From Owenia fusiformis (taxonomy: Eukaryota > Annelida > Polychaeta > Sabellida > Oweniidae), in assembly GCA_903813345.2 (NCBI GenBank), contig CAIIXF020000010.1:7429169-7493168 (forward strand): 64,000 nucleotides of DNA, read 5' to 3'. This document shows, piece by piece, positions 11,201 through 23,200 of this stretch (within the stretch, counting starts at the first letter, position 1; every line of letters starts with the position of its first letter). Made by a program: the position numbers and the translations under genes. The notes below the pieces were generated by a model that worked only from the letters and a program-made list of their open reading frames with translations, made no database searches and was not told the DNA's origin.

Positions 11201-14200
11201 AAGACAAAAATGAGCCTTTTGATGAGCATATATGTAGCAGTAATGGGACAATTCAAATGGACAATGACTGTAACAACAGTATAGAAAGAAGTGTTTATGT
11301 TAATGAACTTGCAAAATGGCTACTAGTTTTCCCCCGAGAAAGCATACATTTAGTCGATGGTGATAATTTTGCAAAAACACCATGGGTAGAACTCCAAAAA
11401 ATTGAACGACTCCTTAAACTTGATCATTTTTTCTCCGAGGATAGATTCCCTATCAACCCTGAAAATCCTAAATTCCGCTGCTTTATCAAATATAACGAAA
11501 CAGAGCCCAGCTGTATGGGTTTAAAAAAGGGGAGGTCCCATCCTAAAATTTCCGAAGAAACAAAACTAAAATTGAGGAAATTTTTCAAGCCCTATAATGA
11601 ACAACTTTTTACCCTGGCTGGTCAGAGGTTTTCTTGGGGTGTAAACTATGATTAATATAACAACTACATGATGTAAATTAAATAGAGCAAATCTTGCCCT
11701 CGATTATATCCTGGTCTTAAACATTAATCATGTGTATATCTATTATGTGATAAATGTTAAAATTATTTCTTTAAAAATCACTTGGTTTGTTTTATTCTGT
11801 ATGTGTAAATAGCTATGTACAGGGTGTGCCATATGTATTCACCCCTCTCTAAACTCATACATTTAGCATTGACACCCTATCATGTTATACATCATTTTGT
11901 TCATTAATCACAAAAAAATTGGAGACTAACAATATGTCACCACTTCCTGTGGTGGCATGAGAATTGGTTTAAATATAGTGCTTAATCATTAGTTAATTTG
12001 ATATCATTGGAAAGTCAAGAACAAGAAAAAATTGTAAAAGTTGCCTGCAAAGTCCTTCCTATATCTGATTGTACAACTAAGCATCTACTCACCATCCATG
12101 AGTGGATGAGCTTCGCTAACCTCAGCATATGTGGCATGGTCTGATGGAGGATTTTCCTCATCGTGTTTAGCATCTGAAATATTCAAAATACATTTTCACT
12201 TTTTATATAAGCTACTCTCAATAGTGCTTATGTTGTGGTTCTGAGTCCTAATGCGGTGAGTTTACTTTGTGGTATCATAGTTAAGGCAATGTGTTATGTG
12301 TATTAGTCACTGGTGATCCACTCGATTACGCTGGTTACCAAAACGAACCGTTTTGGTAACAAAATGTCGGAACGTCGAAGGCACGATTTTTCTTTTTTCC
12401 TTATTTCACGCGTTGCAGGCAGAATCCCCACGACAGCTAAGATCTGCACTTTTAACCCAAACCGTTTATGTAACTTAATAGTGAGGAGGTAAATCGACGA
12501 TTCTGTTGTCTTCTGAACTATTAGTTCGCAAATATGTACACTTTCTTAAACATATGATACTGATACATGTTTGTGTTAAAAAATGTCGTGGGAATTCGGC
12601 CTACAAAGTGTCAAATAAGGAAACGAGAAAAATCGTACCTTCCGGATGTTCCGACATTTTGTTACCAAAACTAGCGTAATCGAGTGGATCACCAGTGTTA
12701 GTGGACTTGTTTGATTTCTATATGATTTCTATAAAATACTTATACTTTATTTGAAACATCAAGAAAAGATACTTTTATCCAGTCAAATATTAATAAAATA
12801 AAAAAAATTAAAGGAGAAGCATTTGAAATCAAATATTCTGAAATGAGAGCTTCACCTACCTAATAATTTGATAGTAACTGTTGAGGACTTTGCAACTTCA
12901 TTGAATTTATTTTTAGCTTGACATCTGTATATTCCTGCTTGGATTTGGTGTACATCTCCAAGAATCAATAGATGACCTGAAAAATAGTTTAAAATGATTA
13001 TTTCAAGTTATACAGGCTAATCATGGTTTGAATGTGGTCTTTGATAAATTAGCTTACCTCAATCAGAATGTGTAATTTAATGGAATTGTAATGGAACATG
13101 TTTGGTATTCACTTATAATCGTCATTGATGTCACATGTACATGTTATACTCTGAGATAGACAATCAAACTAAACCCAAAGTATTCTACCCAACTGTTACT
13201 CCCAGTTGCAGGATTGCATAGGGTTTATCCAGTGTATGTATACGAGGGTTGCCCCAGAAGTAATGCACTATATGCTCTAACTTTATCAATAATTGATATT
13301 AAGAAAGTTAGAGCATATAGTGCATTACTTCTGGGACAACCCTTGTACATAAACAAACCTGTTGCAGAAACTTGTCCAATTGCTGTGCCTTTTTCTGTGA
13401 TATCCTCGAAGTAGTCTTCTTCTATTTTATACGACCATTTAAATTCAGGGTCTGGTGTCCCACAAGCAAAACAAGTTATGCCAATTTTGTCTTCGGAGTG
13501 ACATGTGAATTGTCGATTTGTGACATCCATGGAACCGATCTTAAGTGTTGGTCGACTGGCTGGTTCTGGAACAAAAATGGCATGACATTTAAATTTGCAG
13601 TTTTTTCTTAGAAACCACACTCACATAGACAAAGATAAAAATTTAAAAATGATAGACTGTTCTTTTGTTATCATATTCAATATAAAATGTCATCTAACTG
13701 CACTTAACCAATTTAAACAAATCGATTCTTCAATAAATACACAAGTAACCATAATACCAGCATGCTTCAGTTTTTATATCACAACCAAAAGTGGTGACCT
13801 ATGATTATTTATTATTTTGCTTTAAACTCCAATCATTCGATGCAAATTTATAAACTATACATTGGCTACAAGCTATGATTTCATATGATCTCAAGTTGGT
13901 AAAAATTCAATACAGAAAATATTTATTTTGAATTAAGCAAAAACCTTGATTCTTCTTCCTGTATTTGATGAGATAGTAAATAACAGCAAGGATCACAAGG
14001 AATATGATGATTCCAGCTATGACGCCACCTGCAACTGCTGCTGTGCTACCAGCTGCAAAAACAAAAAACATTAAAGGAAATTTAATACAATTTGTTTGCA
14101 CTTTAAAGACACACAGGCTTTCTAAGTATATAGATATTCAATGTTACATATACACATTTTAATTGATTTTCGTTATATAAAAGATCATAACTTAAAAATA

Positions 14201-17200
14201 AAATGAAATGGAGTTCTTGTATATGTACAATATGTCTCCATAGGTAAGTTTCTTAGTATTTTATGTTTTGATATCTCACAAAAAAATACTGAAAAACCAA
14301 AACTTATTACAAATATGTAAAGCAGATGGTCACATACTCAAGACCAATGACAAGAAGCAGAAAAAGAAAGATATGTGAAATACACAAAAACCATGTCCTA
14401 AGATTGACTGGAGATTCCATACATATACGCCATCTATCTCAAGATAAGATAATAAATATAAAATTTCTGATGTTTCTCTGCCATGTTATTTTTGAAGAAA
14501 GACAAAGTTAATATGGATGAGACCATAGCTTTGCAACACATTATACTGATTATATGAGATATACAATAGATAGCTCTGTGGAATATGTTTGATTTTTTAA
14601 TTTACAATAGCACTGTGATCGATCACAAACTAGCCTTTAGTCATTCTGACTATACTTTAATACAGAGAAAACAGAATAATGTGTAAAGATTATCAAAGAA
14701 CATATGCCTGTATGTAACATATTTTCACTCATCTAGTCATATAATTCAGAAAAATGGGATTTAATTTTGGAAGTTTGATTAACATTTAATTTTGATAAAA
14801 AAAGTAAGAAGTTGGACCTCTAATGAAGTACATAATCAATATCAAATCAGTATCAATCAATATGAAATGGCATACTCTAAATGATGTCACATGCAAGCAT
14901 TAAGCAAAACACTAATTAGTACAACATTGTTTTCGATACAATATTTAAATCATGAACTCCCATGAATATGTTTTTTTTTACAAAAGCAAGACTTCCTTTA
15001 TTATAATATAATGGCTAGTCTTGCTTCAGACCCTGACCCCCCCCCCTTGTATCTACTCTTCAACATCCTGTTGTTATAGTAGATACAAGGGGGGGGGTCA
15101 GGCTCTTGAAGCAAGATTATGTAATGGCTTAGTTTACTATAATGTAAAAATAATATTCCATTTTGTTTCGAATTTCACTAATAAAAGATCTGCACAAAAA
15201 TGTGAAAATTACATAGCAAATATATCCATTCATATAAAAAATATGTTCACTCTATGTAAAATATGGGAGTTCATGAATAGTTCATACTGCAGCATGCTTA
15301 ATACATCATCATACAAACTAATAATAAAAAATAAACACAATATATTTTACTAATAAGATAACAACTCATAAGATAACAACTACAAATCAATAAATCAAAT
15401 CTATAATGAATACATATCACATTGTACTGAGAATACTTGAAATGAATCTTACTTGTTGTGGTTGCTAATGAAAAATAACAGACTGGGAATAATAAAATGA
15501 AACAAATAAATGAACATATCTGATTAGTGTCTATTTGTGATTAGTGTCTAATGATCATTTCGCAACAATGCTAAATAGTAATGGGAAAATACAATAGTGG
15601 TAATATAATGTATTTTATATGAACGAACCTGAAGATAAAATCATTGATCTAGCCTTTAATGTTTTTTACGATTTTCCTCTCGGAAAGAGTCACTTTTCTG
15701 ATTTCATGCCTCTTCACCTTTTTACTCTGCAATTTCTCCTTATTTCACAATATTTGAAATCACATCACATGATCAGATATATAGTTTACAGGTTGGCACT
15801 TCTATCTTGTTACGGAATGAAAGACTGATTAATGCCACATAACAGCTAAAAATATAGTCCCATTATCATATAACATTTCACCTGTACGAGAATGTCACAC
15901 ATTCATGGTTTGAAAAACAAAATATGGTGAAAAAGGGAGAAATTGGTGAGGAATTTAGTGAACAGGGATGTAATGATATCTCCAATGATTTAGAAATTTT
16001 AGAAAATCAGTCAATGATTTAAAAGAGAGGAAGGTAGTGGAATATACATGACCTATTTAGCATATTATTAAAAGCGTGGCTAATGGCTATACTATAATGA
16101 ATCCCCAACATGTACTTATTGTAACTACATGATATGGATGCTACATTCCATGATATGGCATTACAATTACTACAGATGACTTCTAGTACATATAATGCTA
16201 AGCCTCCCACTCCCCGCTGTCTTTGATTATTGATTTCAATTCCTCAGCAATTTTTCAAAGAATGAGGTGAAAAGCAACATGTTCCATAAAAATCGTAAAC
16301 AAAATCCAGGAACATTTCCAAGGTGTTTATATAAACAAGAAGTCAACTATTAGATTTTGGGGATGGGGAGGGGGAATGGGGATGCTTTATCCTAATATTC
16401 TGAACTTGTGTAAACATCATATGACTAGTAATTCTAGTTTTCTGAAACATTGACTGATTAAAAAAATTCATTGGGGTGTTTGAAAGGAAACAATTGGGTT
16501 AAACGGTGCTTGGAAAAAGTATTCCCTTCATAGACAAAAGAGTTAGATCAACCTATAAGATTGAATATTTATCTATCACCCTAAAGCCTACATACCTGCA
16601 GCACCACTACGCCTCCCTGTAAGGAAGCAAACAAACAAATGTTAGTGTTTTATAACATTAACAGCTGATCACTCAAGTTAGCTGCACCTCAAAATATCAT
16701 TCTGCCAGATCACCCAAAGATTGAAAGCCTCAACAATCTGCCAGGTAAACAGTGCCATAAGAAACAAATTAAAGTATTCCATATTCTGACGAGAGCTAAA
16801 ACATGAGTTTTTGTATTGCAAAAAATCTGTTTTAATTCTCAGCATTATGTGCATATTTGCATGACTTGTTCCTACACCACTAATATATATTAGCCTCAAT
16901 ATAGTAAAAAAGCCTTGGCCACTTTGAATTAACGATAACATTTTGAAAGAAACCCGATATTAATAATTTTTGACATGGCACAAACAAGTTTTCAGTTGTA
17001 GTATCATGCAATGAGTTTACCCTAATCCCAAATCAGTTATTTCTGACATAAAGTCACTAAAATCCAGAAATCAGTCACATCAAAATTCTGAACTAGCATG
17101 CAATTGTGAATTTAATATCTAATATCAATTGATATACGAAAAGAAATCAAAAAATCAAATGATCATAACCATTTTTCTCACAAATCACGAAATCAATCAA

Positions 17201-20200
17201 TTAATCAAGTACACTTTCAGATCATTTCTATGCCAATTAATATTTTTCTCTTTTTCCTTTTCTCATCAATATAAATACTACACTATTAAATTCTGGTAAT
17301 GTTTTGTTGCATTCTGTTTTCATCTTTTTGTGAGAAAACTGATTACGACTCTGATTACGAAATCTGCTTACCCGAGCCTGGTACCATTAGTGTAACTTCA
17401 GAGCTCACTATGGCCCTATTGTGAATGTTAATAGCATTACATGTGTATACTCCTGTATGGTTCCTGTTCACTTTACCCAAGTCCAACACTCCTGAAATTA
17501 TTAATAAGGGAATTAAATTATTTCCTGCATTTTGAGCATGTGTTACCTCACATTTTTATTCAAAATATTTTTATAAAACACATGATAGTATTTATTTAAC
17601 AAAAGCTCAACAGTTATGTTTTTTCTGAGAAGCCTTACAATATTATTGTCAAAGAGTACACATGTACTATATTGTATGGTATGGTATGGAATGTTATGGA
17701 ATTGTACATGCATTGTATTGTATTGTATTTTGTTTACAACCAATGCAGATGAGCAATACGTTTTGTGTATGTACCTATATACACGGTTGTTATTTACGCA
17801 TTTACTCATGGAAGACAGATCCAGAAACTTCTTGAAGAGGCACAATTTTGGGAATTTAATAAATTAAACAAACCTAAATTTGATTTCAATGTTTTGGCAA
17901 CAGGTTCTTCTGTTGTTTCTGGATCAAAGCCACTTTGCAGTTGTTTGTAAGTCCAGGTATATCTGTAAACATAAACATAAATTTAATATTGCAAGTTACA
18001 TTTCACCTATTGAGGCCACCTTCTTGATTGTGCAGTATTGCAAACCTGTTCCACATATGGAGATATGATTAACATGAAGTCACTGTTTTAAAACCCGAAC
18101 TGTTCTTTATTTTGTTTAAATGAAGAGATGAGAGATAGAAATTGACCAATTTTAGTCAGAAAGACCTTGGATTTCATAAGAATATCCAACACATCATCCA
18201 GGACCTCATTATAAACCTCAATAAGCAGCAAAACCTCATTGAAAACCTTGTAGTTAATCTCAAAGAGAACCAACATCTCATTCAGAACATTATTATAAAT
18301 AAACCTCATTCTCTAAGTATCCAAGGGAACCAAAACCGCATTGACCTCAATAAGAACCTAAACTACTACTTATTGAGAACCTCAAAATAAGCATCAATGA
18401 GAACCATAACCTCAATGAAACGGACTTACCTCGGGGCTGGATTACCCTTGGATGCACAGTGTAGAGTCACATGTTCATCTATGTCACATGACCTCTGGCG
18501 GTCAGTAACGTCATCAGAGCTAACCATAATAGATGGCTTTCTTGCAGCATCTACAACATAAATATGGAACCTTTTTCAATTTCAATTTTTTTTTTCCTGA
18601 GTATGAAAATGAAAATGCCATTATTAAAAAAGTATGAGTATGAAAAAGTATATGCCATTATTAAATTAATAATATTAATGGCAAAGATGGAAATTAAAAT
18701 GAATAACGTTGCATGGATGAGAGTAGGGTGTAAGGGTAGGAATCTTGAGTCAAGCTTTGAGTCAAAAACTGAGCTCTCAAACCGATTAACAACAAAATAA
18801 CCTTTCAGTATTCCAAAATACTATAGTAGGCACTCTGGGGGATAATCAAATTATTTTGGAAAATCAAAATGTTTTTAATGCAAACCAAGAAACCCTTTTT
18901 GCATCAAATTGCATGGTGTTTCCTTGCTGTGGTTCGATGGATGACCCCCTACAAATAGCCTCTCTATACTAAATCAACTTACATTGAACAACAATATTAC
19001 GGCGACATCTATCTGCCATCATAACACCCTCAGATGACGTCATTATCTTATAGTGGCAACTTATGATTCCCCCATCCATTTCTGGCAAAGCCACAAGAGA
19101 GATGCCTGTAATTTACAAATAGTGGAGTATTCAGGAATGAACTTCAAAAAAACAAAATGTGCTCCAGTGAGCATCAATCAACATGGTTACAAAGCATTTT
19201 ATAAATTCATTAAAACATGTAAATTGGAGCAGGCTATCTATTAAAGAGTGACCATTTTCAATCCTGGAAACTAGATCGGACAAAGAAAAAAGAATGTCCC
19301 AAAACATTCTAAATATGTAATCATTTTGTTGCATTTGCATTACTGACTCAGTCTAGAGCACAATTCCCCAAAGATTAAGTAAAATACCCCATGTAAGATA
19401 ACTCATGAGCCATTCCCTGTGGCTGTGTATAAGACTGAACTAAAAAGACTCTCCAAATGCAAAACTGGAAATAATTGGAGTGCAAAGTGCAATCGTTACT
19501 ATGGTTATAGTCTGCAGAGAGCAGAGTCAGATTGACAGGACTAAAAACAATGGTAATTGGTGTAATGATCTGATAGATCGGTAGATATTGATTGGTTATT
19601 GGTTATTGATGTGAGTCTATAGAATATAATAATGACAAGCACAAGATGTAGTGTGTTCACTCATGGTGTATATTCGTATAACTGATGAACCAGGATGTCT
19701 CCTGGTAAGATGATACATATGGGTACATGTGGTCAGTGGTCAGTTAGTACAACATATGGTATTATATAAATGAGGTCATTACATCCCTCCTTTTGTTTAG
19801 ATTAGAAAATACATATACAGGTTTTGAACTTATGATATAGAGATAATATAAGTTATGATATAGCAGTAATATAAACAGTATTGTACATAAAGATTATGGT
19901 AATTCACTTTGCTGATTTGCACTATAACAATAGATAGTTTCTGGTAGATCAGCTGATGTGATAATAATCTCAAGAGTTCATGACTTATGATAATGAGGGT
20001 TACTCTGTGGTCAAGTGTCTGTTTATAAACATTCCATAGTAAAAGTCAATGTTTGTAAACATTCCATAGTATTTCAGATTTCATTCATGGAACTGGGTCA
20101 AACTAAAGTTCATTGTGTATCAGCTTCAGAGTCTATGAGGGGGTACACCGCGGTTGTGCCTTACGGGATATCTTTGGTGTTGTTCAGGTATTTCATCCTC

Positions 20201-23200
20201 CTCATTTCTTAATGGGATATTGGGGTGGTATTCCTGATTACGCTGAGGCTGGGGTGGTTGGCGAGATGCTGGTATTGGGTCAGGGTTTTGTAGTAGGGGT
20301 TTGAAGAATGATGAATTCCTTGTTCGTGTGATGTCATCATTCTTGGCGGTGATAGTGCTTCCTCTGACTTTGGTAACTGTCATAGGTTTGGGGATATATT
20401 TTGGTATAAGTTTGCCTTTCTTGGTGTTCTTGCAAAGTACCTTGTCGCCAACTTTGATGGTATGTTGTTTTATCGACCTGTGATTCTCGGCATTTGTTTT
20501 CATTGCAGCCTTTCGTTTTTGGTCTGCAGTGCGGAGAGGGTGGTCAATCTCTGGGTTTGGGGTAGGTCCAAGATCAGGGATGCCTATGTACATTTTGCGA
20601 TTGAACATAGCTTCATAGGGGGATATTCCAGTGGTAGAGTGGGGTGTTGCATTGTGGTTACGTAGCCATCTAAATAGTTGCTGTTTCCAGTTTTGGCCTT
20701 CTACGATTGCTGCCTGGGCTACTTTGTTGATGTTTTTCATGATTGACTCAACGCTGCCATTACTTTCTGGCCAGAGTGGTGTGACTCTGTGGTGATTGAT
20801 TCCATTGTGAGTCATAAATTTGGCGAATTCATGACTATCGAAGGGTGGGCCATTGTCGCTTTTCAGATTGCGGGGTGTTCCAAAAGAGCTGAACATTCTG
20901 TCCATTTTGGGTATAACTGCTCTTGATGATGTGCTTGTGGTTATAGCAATGTCCAAATATCTTGAGTAGTCATCTTTTACAACTAGGACATACTCATTGG
21001 ATGGGTAGGGTCCAGAGAAGTCAACTGATAAGTTTGTCCATGGGGCAGGTGGTAGCTCGCTCATCTTGATGGGGTCACGGGGAGGGTTTGTTGTGGTTGC
21101 CTGGCAGGGAATACACGTTTTAACTTTGTGTTCTACCTGTTCATTAAGGTACGGGAACCAAACTTTGGTACGCAACAACGATTTTGTCTTTGTAGCTCCT
21201 TGATGACCTGCGTGTGCTAATTCAATAGCCTTGGATTGAAGATTCTCTGGTAGGACAAGGAGGTTTCCTCTTATGATGATGTCGTCCTGTGTAACAGATA
21301 GTTCGTCTCTCACCTTGGCATATATTGCCATGTGACGTAGGTTCACAGCTTGATCAGGGGGTTGTTGTGAGATATGCCACTGGTTGGACGCGATTATCTG
21401 ACGCAGCCACTTGAGGGTAGGGTCAGTGGTACTGGCTGATTTGACCTCAGCTAAGGTCATGGCCTTGGGTATATCATACTCAGAGACTAGGTTCAGATAG
21501 CTCTCTGCGATTTGTGATAATTGCTCATTACCAGATGTGGGTAGGGGGTGTCTGGATAGGTAATCAGCAGGGTTGTTGTTTCCAGGTTTGTATACAACAG
21601 TAAACGTATAGTCCTGTAGTCTCAGCATCCATCTTTGTATGCGTGGAGGGGGGTTAGCTCCAGGGTTACTGAACATGGGGACTAATGGCTTGTGGTCTGT
21701 GGTTATGGTGAACGGCTTTCCAAGCAGATATAGACGGTTAGATTCTATACCCCAGCATGCACCAAGGGCCTCACGCTCGGTCTGTGAGTATCTGGCTTCA
21801 ACGGGGGTCAGGGATCTGCTTCCGTAGTGGATGATTTTACCATTTTGAGATAATATGGCTGATAGTCCAACTGGGGATGCATCAACATGCACTATGGTAT
21901 CCAACTGGGGGTCAAAGTAAGCCATGCAGGTTTCAGATTTGAGGGCGGCTTTGGTTTCATCAAAAGCCTGTTGGTGGGTGGGGGTCCATGTCCATTTGAC
22001 ATGCTTCAGGGTGAGGTCACGAAGGGGTTTGGTTATGGTTGCTAGATCCTTCATGAATCGAGCGCAGTAGTTGATCATTCCAAGATATGATCTAACTTCG
22101 CCAGCATTGGTAGGTTGGGCCATGTTTAGGATAGAGGCCACTTTTACGGGGTCAGGTTTGACGCCATCTTTGGTGAATAGGTGTCCAAAGAATGATATTT
22201 CACTTTTGCTGAACTCACATTTTTGGGAGTTTATTGTGAGATTGTTCTCATCCAAGCGTTGTAGTACAGCCTTCAGTGCACGATTGTGGTCATCAGTGGT
22301 TTTTCCGAATATGAATATGTCGTCACTGATGTTGATTTGATTAGGTATGCCTTGTAGGACTTGACGCACTAGATCCTGGAAAACCTCACTGGCGCTACAT
22401 ATTCCAAAGTTCAGCCTTTTATAGCGGTATAGGCCACAGTGCGTCTGGAACGTGGTAATGTACCGTGACTCAGGATTTAGCTCTATTTGGTGATATCCTT
22501 TATTGAGGTCAATTTTGGAGAACGTGGTCGCGCCATTGACCTGGCGTATGATGTCATCCATGGTGGGTGTGAAATGACGTGTTCTCATGATGGCGGTATT
22601 CGCGGACCTCATATCAGTACAGATTCTGATTTGATCCGACTGTTTCTTGTTAACGATAACGATAGGTGATACCCATGGGGTGGGGCCGTCAACTGGTTCA
22701 ATGATATCATGTGATAGGAGACTTTCGATTTCAGCCTCTACTTTTCCACGAAGATGAAAGGGAGTTCGGTTGTGTGTTTGGGCAACAGGGGGTACGGTTT
22801 TATCAATGTGTAGTTTCACTTGTTTGTCCTTTAGTTTCCCTATTCCCGTTAAGATGGAGCTGTGGTTGTTTAAGATATCCTGAATAACTGAGGGTGTCCC
22901 AGCATGGTTGAGGTTGTAGGTTATGTTGATGAGCTCCAGCTGTCTTGCAGCTTCATAGGATAGGATGGGTGTTATAGAGGGGTCATCTATAACATGGATG
23001 GTGGTAGTAATAGTTATGCTTCCATAGCTAAGGGAGGTCTTGAAGCTTCCCATAAAACTCAGGGGTTCCTTTCCTGCAAAGGCATACACAGGGGATCTGA
23101 TTGGTGCCAGTTGTGGTTCTGGGTGTAGATTCTGCAGTGTCTGGTTATTGATCACATTAACAGAGGATCCTGTATCCAGCAGGAAATTGATATCCAGGTT

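Larger units (their letters stand above)
14053..16595 (-). other. Intron between stalk and transmembrane exons
   Basis: About 2.5 kb holding the candidate 12-nt microexon and the poly(C)/poly(G) foldback at 15020-15115. The 110-residue plus-strand frame at 15021-15353 starts inside that foldback and has no domain character. Nothing else was recognised. Confidence 0.5.

Noticed and set aside
13225-13620. 131-residue minus-strand frame taken as one protein
   Set aside because: It joins Ig4 exon 1 to the MITE by reading through the donor; only 13359-13565 is exon.
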